NCBI GenBank assembly: GCA_903952145.1
Contig: CAJBES010000202.1
Location: 1 to 64,000, forward strand
Reading direction: 5' to 3'
Length of the DNA stretch: 64,000 nt
Origin: an uncultured Opitutaceae bacterium
GTDB taxonomy: Bacteria > Verrucomicrobiota > Verrucomicrobiia > Opitutales > Opitutaceae
Numbering within the stretch: the stretch's first letter is position 1; each line of letters opens with the position of its first letter. Shown here in pieces: positions 29,752 through 38,031 of the stretch. The notes under the pieces are model-generated. The model was not told the DNA's origin, did not search any database, and was given only the letters and a program-made list of their open reading frames with translations. The position numbers were made by a program, and so were the translations under genes.

Positions 29752-30434
29752 GGGGGCCCCTTCCGGGCCGGTGCGCCGCCGGCGGCCAGCTTGCGGTCCA
29801 ACGCGCGGTAACGCCACCAACCCACGCCCAGCACCCACAGAGCAGTCGGCAACCCCCACCAAGCAAGATGCATGAGCTTAACCTCCACCCCGACCGAGTC
29901 GAAAAATCCCTTCATCAGCAGCACCGGCCCTACGGCCACAAGAATGTCATCGGCAAAAAAATTTCCCGTGTTTTCGGCCGCCGCAGCCTGAGCACGGATG
30001 GCGGCGGTCGCCGCTGCACTCAGTTCGCCGTGCTGGGCCTGTGCGGCTCCTTCCGCCATCGGCGCGATCAACGGCCGCACCATCGAGGCGTGCCCGCCCA
30101 CATTCAGCCCCAGCATACTCGTCCCCTCGCGTATCGCCTGGTAGAGCAATAGCACCCGGCCTGCCGTCGCGGCCCCGGCCTGTTTGATGAGCACCGCGGC
30201 GCGCTCCTGCAGCCCGTGCTTCTCCAGCAGGCCGATGACCGGCATCATCAGAATGACAGGCAGGGTCATGAACCGGTTGTCGATGAAGAATTCCCCGAGC
30301 ATCCTCATGATCGCTTCGAACGAAAAGCCCGCGATCAGCCCCGTCACCACTCCGGCAGCCAGCACTGAAAGCAGGGTGTTGAGCCGCAGGGCGAAGCCCA
30401 GCGCGACCAGCAGGATGCCGGTGAGCTTGATCAT
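29748..30434 (-). CDS. DUF969 family membrane protein
   Basis: MIKLTGILLVALGFALRLNTLLSVLAAGVVTGLIAGFSFEAIMRMLGEFFIDNRFMT; ATGA overlaps at both gene ends. Confidence 0.82.
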   Translation of the reverse strand: MIKLTGILLVALGFALRLNTLLSVLAAGVVTGLIAGFSFEAIMRMLGEFFIDNRFMTLPVILMMPVIGLLEKHGLQERAAVLIKQAGAATAGRVLLLYQAIREGTSMLGLNVGGHASMVRPLIAPMAEGAAQAQHGELSAAATAAIRAQAAAAENTGNFFADDILVAVGPVLLMKGFFDSVGVEVKLMHLAWWGLPTALWVLGVGWWRYRALDRKLAAGGAPARKGPP

Positions 30435-31180
30435 GCCATGGGCGCCTGAATCCGGATCCCCTCCGCCGCCAGCTCCCGGCGCAGCCGGTGCGCCAAAGCG
30501 ACCGCATGCGCGCCGTCACCATGAAGACAGACGGTTTCCGCCGCGATTGGCACCTCGGTGCCGTCCGTTGCCCGCACGCAGCCGGTTTTGATCATGCGCA
30601 CCAGTTGGGCGACCATGGCCGTTTCGTCAGCAATCAGTGCATCGGGCCGGCTCCGCGGAGTCAGTGAGCCGTCCCGCTGGTAGGTGCGGTCGGCAAAAAT
30701 CTCCGGCACAACGCGAAGATCAGACTGAGCCCGCGCCACCCGCTCAAGCTCGCTGCCGGCCAGGACAAAGAAACGCAGCCGCTCCCCGGCTGCCTTGACC
30801 GCATCGGTGACTGCCCCGGCCAGCTCGCGGTCCCGCGCAGCCATGTTATAGAGCGCACCGTGAAGTTTCACGTGGCTTAAGCACAATCCCGCATTTACGG
30901 CCACTGCCTGCAAAGCTCCGATCTGCTCCAGGACCAACGCGGCCGCGGCCCGGGGTGTGATGCAGATTTCCCTGCGCCCAAAGTTCTCCCGGTCGGCAAA
31001 GCCGGGATGCGCCCCGATGGCCACCCCGTGCCGTTTTGCCAGCGCCACGGTCGCCGCCATCGTCGCGGCGTTGCCCGCATGCTGGCCGCACGCGATGTTG
31101 GCCGACGTGATCAGCGGCATCAGTGCGGCGTCATGCCCCGCGCCCTCGCCAAGATCGCAATTGATATCGATGGATTTCAT
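30431..31180 (-). CDS. pxpA: 5-oxoprolinase subunit A (LamB/YcsF family)
   Basis: IDINCDLGEGAGHDAALMPLITSANIACGQHAGNAATMAATVALAKRHGVAIGAHPGFAD. Confidence 0.93.
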   Translation of the reverse strand: MKSIDINCDLGEGAGHDAALMPLITSANIACGQHAGNAATMAATVALAKRHGVAIGAHPGFADRENFGRREICITPRAAAALVLEQIGALQAVAVNAGLCLSHVKLHGALYNMAARDRELAGAVTDAVKAAGERLRFFVLAGSELERVARAQSDLRVVPEIFADRTYQRDGSLTPRSRPDALIADETAMVAQLVRMIKTGCVRATDGTEVPIAAETVCLHGDGAHAVALAHRLRRELAAEGIRIQAPMA

Positions 31181-32103
31181 CGGTGCTTCTGCGCCAGTCC
31201 CTGGCGCAAAATTGCCAGGGCGTGCTCGCGCGCAAGGGTTAAACGGTGCGCCTCCGTCAGCGTGACTTCGATAAATCGCACTTGGTCTCCCGGCCGTAGT
31301 TGCGCCAGGAGGGGCAGATCCGCACTGATCACATGCGCCACCAGCGGGTAGCCGCCGATCGTCTGTGCATCAGCCGCCAACACGATCGGCTGGCCGTCAG
31401 GCGGCACCTGCACTGCGCCCGGCGCCACGGCGGATGAAATCAAATCACCCGAAACCGCCCGCACCAATGGCGCACCTTGCAGCCGGATCCCCATGCGATC
31501 GGACTGCCGCAGGACTGCGTATTCCCCCCGCCACCATTCCCGGTCGAATTCACCACCCTGGGCGCCCTGCACCACCCGCAGGGTCGGACTCGCCGCATAC
31601 GCCGGCATGATCCGGGGATCGAGCCGCCAGTTTTCGACGGACAGTGTATTGGCCGGACGCGCCACCGTGATGACATCACCAGCCCGCAGTGCCCGGCCCT
31701 GCCCGCCGCCCCAGCCGCCGCGCAGATAGGTTCCGCGGCCGCCCAAAGTGACAGGCACATCGAAACCACCCGCCACCGCCAGATACAAGCGGCAGCCGGC
31801 ATCAAGCCTGCCCCAGCGCAGGCGCGTGCCCGCCCTCAAACGGTGCGGCCTCCATGGCTCCAATTCTCCTCCGGCTGCCCCGGTCACCGCCACGAAAGCA
31901 TCCTCCAGAAATTCCAGTTCCGCGCCTACCATGGTCATTTCCAAACCCGCCGCATCCTCGGCATTGCCCACCAGCAGATTGGCCACGCGCATCGCAAAAC
32001 CGTCCATCGCCCCGCCCACCGGCACGCCCATGGCCCTCAGGCCTGGACGACCGAGATCCTGGATCATCGAGAGCATGCCGCCGTGGACGACTTTTATTTC
32101 CAT
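31177..32103 (-). CDS. pxpC: 5-oxoprolinase subunit C (biotin-dependent carboxyltransferase-like)
   Basis: MEIKVVHGGMLSMIQDLGRPGLRAMGVPVGGAMDGFAMRVANLLVGN; VPPDGQPIVLAADAQTIGGYP. Confidence 0.92.
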   Translation of the reverse strand: MEIKVVHGGMLSMIQDLGRPGLRAMGVPVGGAMDGFAMRVANLLVGNAEDAAGLEMTMVGAELEFLEDAFVAVTGAAGGELEPWRPHRLRAGTRLRWGRLDAGCRLYLAVAGGFDVPVTLGGRGTYLRGGWGGGQGRALRAGDVITVARPANTLSVENWRLDPRIMPAYAASPTLRVVQGAQGGEFDREWWRGEYAVLRQSDRMGIRLQGAPLVRAVSGDLISSAVAPGAVQVPPDGQPIVLAADAQTIGGYPLVAHVISADLPLLAQLRPGDQVRFIEVTLTEAHRLTLAREHALAILRQGLAQKHR

Positions 32104-32765
32104 GTCGCGAACTCCTCCTGCGAGATGGACCGAAATCGCACCCGGTCGCCGACGCGTAATAGCGCCGCCCGGACTGCAGCCGCGTTGAACAAGGTCATCG
32201 GCGTGCGACCAATCAGATTCCAGCCGCCCGGCGAAGCCAGCGGGTAAATCCCGGTTTGCGCCCCACCTAGGCCCACGCTGCCGGCCGGGACTGCGGTGCG
32301 TGGTTTCGCCAGTCTGGGCGTGTGCAATCCCTCCGGCAGGCCGGCCAGATAGGGGAAACCCGGGGTGAAGCCGACCGCAGCGACCCGATACTCCGCCCGA
32401 CAGTGCAGCGCCGCCACCTCCGCCGGTTCCAAGCCGGTATGCATCGCCACACGCCGGAGGTCGGGGGCATACTCCGCCGCATAACAAACCGGGATGACCA
32501 CCTCGCGGCCCTCCGACCGCACATTTCCGCTCAGCCGGCTCACGCGCTGCTCGAGGGCGGTACGGAGCTCGTTATAGTCACGCAGCTTCAGGAGGTCATA
32601 AAAAACCGTAACAGTGCCAAAAGCCGGCACCACGTCCACCACCCCGGGAAGCGGTTCCATGGCCAGTGAGTCCGCCAATACCCGCGCCTGATCAAGCATC
32701 GCAGCATCCATCCCGGCCCCGAACTCGATCATCAGTGCCGTATCGCCGAGTGGTGCGAGTCGCAT
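32094..32765 (-). CDS. pxpB: 5-oxoprolinase subunit B (KipI-like)
   Basis: MRLAPLGDTALMIEFG; VAAVGFTPGFPYLAGLPEGLHTPRLAKPRTAVPAGSVGLGGAQTGIYPLASPGGWNLIGRTP. Confidence 0.92.
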   Translation of the reverse strand: MRLAPLGDTALMIEFGAGMDAAMLDQARVLADSLAMEPLPGVVDVVPAFGTVTVFYDLLKLRDYNELRTALEQRVSRLSGNVRSEGREVVIPVCYAAEYAPDLRRVAMHTGLEPAEVAALHCRAEYRVAAVGFTPGFPYLAGLPEGLHTPRLAKPRTAVPAGSVGLGGAQTGIYPLASPGGWNLIGRTPMTLFNAAAVRAALLRVGDRVRFRSISQEEFATWK

Positions 32766-32870
32766 TGCGCCATTTTCGGCCCCGGCGCGCAGCTGGCAAG
32801 TCCCGAACCTAACGCCCATCACCGGGCGGGCATCGGCCGGCGCCACCGCCTTTCCCCACCCGTTCCAGCC

Positions 32871-32931
32871 AAGCAGTCGGATATGACAAATGCAAATACC
32901 CGGAATGCGCCCGTCTCATATCAGACTGCTT
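32871..32931. promoter_or_regulatory. interrupted inverted repeat in the pxpB / PocR-AraC divergent region
   Basis: AAGCAGTCGGATATGA (32871-32886) vs TCATATCAGACTGCTT (32916-32931): 15/16 complementary positions, 29-nt spacer. Confidence 0.7.
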
Positions 32932-32973
32932 ACTCATTGCGCGCTGAACCCTCCCTCGCCTAACCTCAGGCCA

Positions 32974-33882
32974 ATGGAAGCAACCAAACCGACCAGATAC
33001 AGCCAAACTCTAGTCGGACAGCTGCGCACCTTGCAGATCTACCGCGACTACGAAAAGGCCTTCCGGGACACCACCGGCCTGCCGCTCAGCCTCCGTCCCA
33101 CCGATGCCTTCGACCGCCCCCATCACGACGATCCCAATGAAAATCCGTTTTGCACCCTGATCGCCCAGACCAACCAGAGTTGCGCGGCCTGTCTCCAGTT
33201 GCAGCGCAAGGTTGAGGAGGCCGCCAAATCCGATTCCAAAACACTGAAGTGCTTTGCCGGCCTCTGCGAATCCGCCGTGCCCATCCGCGTGGGCGAGAAC
33301 CTCATCGCCTTCCTGCAGACCGGCCAAATTCTCCTCCACGAGCCCACCAAAGCGCAGTTCACTCAGACCACCCGGCAGCTCCTCAAATGGGGCACCCAGG
33401 TGGATTTGAAGCAACTCGAGGAGGCCTATTTTCAGTCCCGTGTGCTCACCAAGCAGCAATACGAGTCCATCGTCCGCCTCCTCACGATCTTCGCCCAGCA
33501 TCTCTCCAGCCTCAGCAATCAGCTCACGGTGCGTGACCAAATGGCGGAATCACCCACGGTCACCAAAGCGCGGGCCTATATCACCAAACACCAGGACGAG
33601 GCCATCTCGCTCAACCAGGTGGCGCAAGCCGTCAACATGAGTGCGTTCTACTTTTGCAAGACCTTCAAGAAGTCCACCGGCCTGACCTTTACCGACTATC
33701 TTGCCCGCGTGCGCATCGAAAAGGTGAAAAACCTCCTGCTCAACCCGCACAAGCGCATCAGCGAGGCCGCCTATGAGGCCGGCTTCCAATCGCTCTCCCA
33801 GTTCAATCGTGTCTTCCGCAAAGTCGCCGGCGAAGCCCCGACGGCCTACCGCGAGCGGATCCACACCACCTCAATGCACTGA
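32974..33882 (+). CDS. PocR-domain AraC-family transcriptional regulator
   Basis: PocR sensor with Cys cluster (C..SCAACLQLQ..CFAGLCESAVPI) and AraC HTH (LNQVAQAVNMSAFYFCKTFKKSTGLTFTDYLARVRIEKVKNLLL). Confidence 0.85.
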   Translation: MEATKPTRYSQTLVGQLRTLQIYRDYEKAFRDTTGLPLSLRPTDAFDRPHHDDPNENPFCTLIAQTNQSCAACLQLQRKVEEAAKSDSKTLKCFAGLCESAVPIRVGENLIAFLQTGQILLHEPTKAQFTQTTRQLLKWGTQVDLKQLEEAYFQSRVLTKQQYESIVRLLTIFAQHLSSLSNQLTVRDQMAESPTVTKARAYITKHQDEAISLNQVAQAVNMSAFYFCKTFKKSTGLTFTDYLARVRIEKVKNLLLNPHKRISEAAYEAGFQSLSQFNRVFRKVAGEAPTAYRERIHTTSMH

Positions 33883-34317
33883 GGCCGCAGCGCTCGGCCG
33901 CGCATGTTTGTTATGCTGGCAGAGGGCGCAGAACACCCCGATTTCGCGGCCCGCTACCTGTTCGATGGCGCGCTTGAGCAGCGCGAGATCCGTTTCGTGG
34001 CAGCCTGCCGGCCCGTGGGAGATGTCCACCTGGGTCAGCACCAACCCCTCGTTCAGCACCTGCTCCATCGTGCGGAAATAGACCAGCAATGGGTTCAGCC
34101 CGCAGGTGCACTCGGGCCTTGGTTGGGCCGCATGAAGTCGCCCGGGGGTCGCTTTCAAGGCTTCAAAGACCTGGCCGAGGGTCCAGTCCATCATGAAGAC
34201 CAGGGCCTCAGGATTAGCCAAAGGCGACGAGGCCCGTTCAGTGCGCAGCAGGGTTTCCCATTGGCGCCGCAGTTGCGGACGCCGGGCGCACAGCGAGCTA
34301 TACACTTCATCCTGCAT
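33871..34317 (-). CDS. hypothetical Cys-containing protein
   Basis: MQDEVYSSLCARRPQLRRQWETLL...; ECTCGLNPLLVYF and FCALCQHNKH motifs; convergent with, and overlapping the end of, the AraC gene. Confidence 0.55.
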   Translation of the reverse strand: MQDEVYSSLCARRPQLRRQWETLLRTERASSPLANPEALVFMMDWTLGQVFEALKATPGRLHAAQPRPECTCGLNPLLVYFRTMEQVLNEGLVLTQVDISHGPAGCHETDLALLKRAIEQVAGREIGVFCALCQHNKHARPSAAASVH

Positions 34318-34723
34318 AGCTCCCACTATGTCAGGTCCCGGCCACAACTGCTTCGCATCGATTGCCCAAGCGTGCGCATCTTTTGCGTGCGCAAATCTTG
34401 ACTAGAACATTGGATGCACAACTCTGGCCAAGTTCTGCGGAGTGAATATGGCCCCCTCAATCAACCTGCCATCGTGAGAATATCGCCACATTAACCCATG
34501 AGCGCTGCCCATAAACCAGCCGAGGCCGAAAGCCGGCAGACTGCCTGCAACCTCTGGCAGGCCGGCGGTTGCATCCCCGGAAGCGGCCTGAAAAACCGGC
34601 TGGCCGCCAGGGGATTTCACCCGCAACATCTTGGCCGCGGCAGCGATCACAGAAAACGAGCCGCCTCTCTCGCAAGCGCCCTACTGCTCTACCCTCAACC
34701 CAAAAGCCGTTAACTCGCCCACC

Positions 34724-34927
34724 ATGTCCGTCATCCCTCTCACCCTCACGATCAGCCTGTGCCTGGTCTTTACCTTCCTCGTATTCTTCCTGCGGGAGAA
34801 CTCCCGCCGCCGCTTCAGCAGCGCCGAACGCGATTCCCTGCTGCCGTTGGCCGAGGAAACCCCGCACGTGATGTCATCCCCCCACACCGACTCGGCCGGG
34901 AATGATTGCGGCCCCGACCTGCGTTAA
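34724..34927 (+). CDS. small single-TM protein upstream of cbb3 oxidase (CcoS-like position)
   Basis: MSVIPLTLTISLCLVFTFLVFFLRENSRRRFSSAERDSLLPLAEE; directly precedes ccoNO. Confidence 0.5.
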   Translation: MSVIPLTLTISLCLVFTFLVFFLRENSRRRFSSAERDSLLPLAEETPHVMSSPHTDSAGNDCGPDLR

Positions 34928-34977
34928 GCCTGCTGCCGGCTTGATCCGCGGTTTCACCTCCTAAAGTATCCACACCC

Positions 34978-37287
34978 ATGTCCGAACAAAAAGTCACCAT
35001 CCAGTATAACGACCGCATTGTCCGCCAGTTTCTCCTCGCCACCGTCATATGGGGTGCGGTGGGCATGCTCGTCGGCGTCATCGTGGCGTCCCAGCTGAAC
35101 TTCTGGCGTCTCAACTTCGACCTGCCTTGGCTGACCTTTGGTCGGTTGCGTCCCCTGCATACCAACGCCGTCATCTTCGCCTTTGTCGGCAACATGATGT
35201 TCGCCGGGGTTTACTACTCCACCCAGCGGCTGGTAAAGGCGCGCCTTGCCAGCGATTTCCTCTCGAACCTCCATTTCTGGGGCTGGCAGCTCATCATCGT
35301 CGCAGCCGCCATCACCCTCCCTCTTGGGTTCTCCCGGGGCAAGGAATATGCCGAACTTATCTGGCCCATCAACATCGCCGTCGCGCTCATCTGGGTCGTC
35401 TTCGCGGTGAACTTCTTCTGGACCCTCGCCCGCCGCAACGAACCCTCGCTGTATGTCGCGCTCTGGTTCTACATCGCGACGATCATCACGGTGGCGATGC
35501 TCTACATCGTCAACCACCTGTCGATCCCCACGTCGCTGCTGCACAGTTACCCGGTCTTTGGCGGCGTCCAGGATGCACTCGTGCAATGGTGGTATGGGCA
35601 CAACGCCGTGGCCTTCTTCCTCACGACGCCGATTCTCGGCATCATGTATTATTTCATGCCGAAGGCGGCGGAGCGACCGGTCTACAGCTACCGCCTGTCC
35701 GTGGTGCATTTCTGGTCCCTTGTGTTTCTCTACATCTGGGCCGGTCCGCACCATCTCCTGAACACCGCCCTGCCCGCATGGCTGCAGATGCTCGGCATGA
35801 CGTTCTCCCTCATGCTCTGGGCCCCGTCCTGGGGCGGCATGCTGAACGGCCTGCTCACGCTGCGCGGCGCGTGGGACAAGTTGCGCACCGACCCGGTGCT
35901 GAAGTTCTTCGCGGCGGGCGTCACTTTCTACGGCATGGCCACCTTTGAAGGCCCGCTCCTTTCCATCCGCTCAGTCAATGCCCTCGGCCACTACACCGAC
36001 TGGATCATCGGCCACGTCCACGGCGGCACCCTCGGATGGAACGGCTTCATGGCCGCAGGTCTGATCTACTGGCTCCTGCCCCGCCTCTGGAACAAGCCGC
36101 TGTATTCCACCGCCCTGGCCAATCTCCACTTCTGGATCGGTCTGGTCGGCATCCTGCTTTACGTCGCCGCCATGTGGGTCAGCGGCATCTCCCAGGGCCT
36201 GATGCTCAACGCTACGGCCGAGCATGGCACCGTGCTCGCCTACCCCAATTTCCTGGACACCCTCAACGCCATCCGCCCGCTGATGCTCATGCGCGTCATC
36301 GGCGGCAGCCTCTACCTCGTCGGCTGGGTCATGCTGGCCTACAATTTCTGGCGGACCGTCCGGGGTGCCCAGCCGGTCGATGGCACGATTGAGGTCTTTG
36401 TCGAAAAACCCTCCGCCTCCGACCATTTGGGCTTCAGCGGCACCTGGTTGAACGCCCCGGTGCTACTCTCGCTCTTTCTGGTTGGTTTCTCCACCCTCTG
36501 GATGCTCGGCACCGATCTGGTCAGCATCGCGGGCCTGATCGGGGCCATCATCACCTGCGTCGCCGGTTATGCGTTGCTCTTCTCCCGCGGCAAACAGTGG
36601 CAGGACTGGTATGAGCGCCTGTTGCTCAATGCCCTGCCCTTCTCCATCCTGACCTTCATCGCGGTGGCCGCCGGCGGCCTGATCCAGATCATCCCCACCG
36701 TGCTCATCAGCAAAGCCGCCAACGTCGAGGACCGCCTGCAGGTCCCCTATACGCCCCTCGAACTGGCCGGCCGCGATATCTATGTGCGGGAAGGCTGCTA
36801 TAACTGCCACTCCCAGATGATCCGCACGTTGGTGCCCGACGTGCTGCGCTACGGCGACTACTCGCGCTTGGGCGAATCCATCTACGACCATCCATTCCAA
36901 TGGGGCTCCAAGCGCACGGGCCCCGATCTCGCACGCGAAGGCGGCAAATATCCCGATGTCTGGCACCTCCGGCACATGGAAAATCCGCGCAACATCTCGG
37001 TCGGGTCCAATATGCCTTCCTATCCCTGGCTGCTTGCGGACAACACCAATCTTGCCACCCTGCCCGCCAAGATCAGGGTCCAGCGCATGCTCGGTGTGCC
37101 CTATGGTCCGAGCTCTGCTCAGCAGATCTTCGATGAGGCCAACCAGCAGGCCAAGGCCATCTCCCTGGGCCTGCGCGAAGCCGGCGCCTACATCGCCCCC
37201 GAAAAAGAGGTCGTGGCCCTCATTTCCTACCTGCAGAAACTGGGCCAGTCCGAACCGGTCGCACCCAAAGCCGCCGCCACCAGGTAA
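34978..37287 (+). CDS. ccoNO: fused cbb3-type cytochrome c oxidase subunits I and II (CcoN-CcoO)
   Basis: Heme-copper oxidase core (HTNAVIFAFVGNMMFAGVYY, WWYGHNAVAFFLT, GPHHLLNTALP) followed in frame by a CcoO cytochrome c domain (GCYNCHSQMIRTL, GPDLAREGGKYPDVWHLRHMENPR). Confidence 0.94.
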   Translation: MSEQKVTIQYNDRIVRQFLLATVIWGAVGMLVGVIVASQLNFWRLNFDLPWLTFGRLRPLHTNAVIFAFVGNMMFAGVYYSTQRLVKARLASDFLSNLHFWGWQLIIVAAAITLPLGFSRGKEYAELIWPINIAVALIWVVFAVNFFWTLARRNEPSLYVALWFYIATIITVAMLYIVNHLSIPTSLLHSYPVFGGVQDALVQWWYGHNAVAFFLTTPILGIMYYFMPKAAERPVYSYRLSVVHFWSLVFLYIWAGPHHLLNTALPAWLQMLGMTFSLMLWAPSWGGMLNGLLTLRGAWDKLRTDPVLKFFAAGVTFYGMATFEGPLLSIRSVNALGHYTDWIIGHVHGGTLGWNGFMAAGLIYWLLPRLWNKPLYSTALANLHFWIGLVGILLYVAAMWVSGISQGLMLNATAEHGTVLAYPNFLDTLNAIRPLMLMRVIGGSLYLVGWVMLAYNFWRTVRGAQPVDGTIEVFVEKPSASDHLGFSGTWLNAPVLLSLFLVGFSTLWMLGTDLVSIAGLIGAIITCVAGYALLFSRGKQWQDWYERLLLNALPFSILTFIAVAAGGLIQIIPTVLISKAANVEDRLQVPYTPLELAGRDIYVREGCYNCHSQMIRTLVPDVLRYGDYSRLGESIYDHPFQWGSKRTGPDLAREGGKYPDVWHLRHMENPRNISVGSNMPSYPWLLADNTNLATLPAKIRVQRMLGVPYGPSSAQQIFDEANQQAKAISLGLREAGAYIAPEKEVVALISYLQKLGQSEPVAPKAAATR

Positions 37288-37294
37288 TCCATCC

Positions 37295-37486
37295 ATGTTC
37301 CACCGACTCCTTTTTGAAGATTACGCCACCCTCTGCACCGCGGCGGCTTTCGCCGTCTCGGCGACGATTTTTCTGGCGATTTCGTGGCGGGCCCTGCGCA
37401 TGCCGCGTGAACAGACCAACCGACTCGCCAACCTTCCCTTCACCCCCGATACCGCGCATACCCGCCATGACGAACGAGCCCAATAG
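37295..37486 (+). CDS. ccoQ: small CcoQ-like membrane protein
   Basis: MFHRLLFEDYATLCTAAAFAVSATIFLAISWRALRMPREQTNRLANLPF between ccoNO and ccoP. Confidence 0.55.
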   Translation: MFHRLLFEDYATLCTAAAFAVSATIFLAISWRALRMPREQTNRLANLPFTPDTAHTRHDERAQ

Positions 37487-38018
37487 CACCCCGCCCGAAG
37501 ACGCGCTCCGCGAGCATTCCTTCGACGGCATCCAAGAATACGACAAACGCCTGCCCAACTGGTGGCTCTTTACCCTCTATGCCACCATCATCTTCTGGGT
37601 CGGCTACTGGTTCTACTATCAGCGCGCCCACATCGGTCTCACCGACATCGCCGTCCTCCAGCAGGAACTCGCCCGCATCGAGGCGGCCAAGCTGGCCGAC
37701 CCCGCCAACCAGCTCGATGACGCCACCCTCTGGAAAATGAGCCGCAATGCCGTTTTCGTCGACGCCGGCCGCAGCACTTTCACCACCACCTGCGTAAGCT
37801 GCCACAAGGAAAGCCTCAGGGGCGTGGATGAGGGCGGCATCGGCGCCAATCTCACGGATAACGTCTGGATCCACGGCAGCAAGCCGACCGACCTGCTGAA
37901 GGTCGTGGACAAGGGGGTCTTGGCCAAGGGCATGCCCGCGTGGGGTCCGATCATCGGGGCGAAAAAAACCTCTGAAATGGTGGCCTATGTCTTGAGTCAC
38001 CACCAGGAACCAAAGTAG
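37467..38018 (+). CDS. ccoP: cbb3-type cytochrome c oxidase subunit III, mono-heme
   Basis: N-terminal DGIQEYDKRLPNWWLFTLYATIIFWVGYWFYYQ typical of CcoP; a single CxxCH (CVSCHK). Confidence 0.88.
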   Translation: MTNEPNSTPPEDALREHSFDGIQEYDKRLPNWWLFTLYATIIFWVGYWFYYQRAHIGLTDIAVLQQELARIEAAKLADPANQLDDATLWKMSRNAVFVDAGRSTFTTTCVSCHKESLRGVDEGGIGANLTDNVWIHGSKPTDLLKVVDKGVLAKGMPAWGPIIGAKKTSEMVAYVLSHHQEPK

Positions 38019-38031
38019 GCTGGGCCTTGTA

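Noticed and set aside
34402-34650. 82-aa minus-strand ORF upstream of the cco cluster
   Set aside because: No recognised domain and lies in a probable regulatory region; insufficient evidence for a gene.
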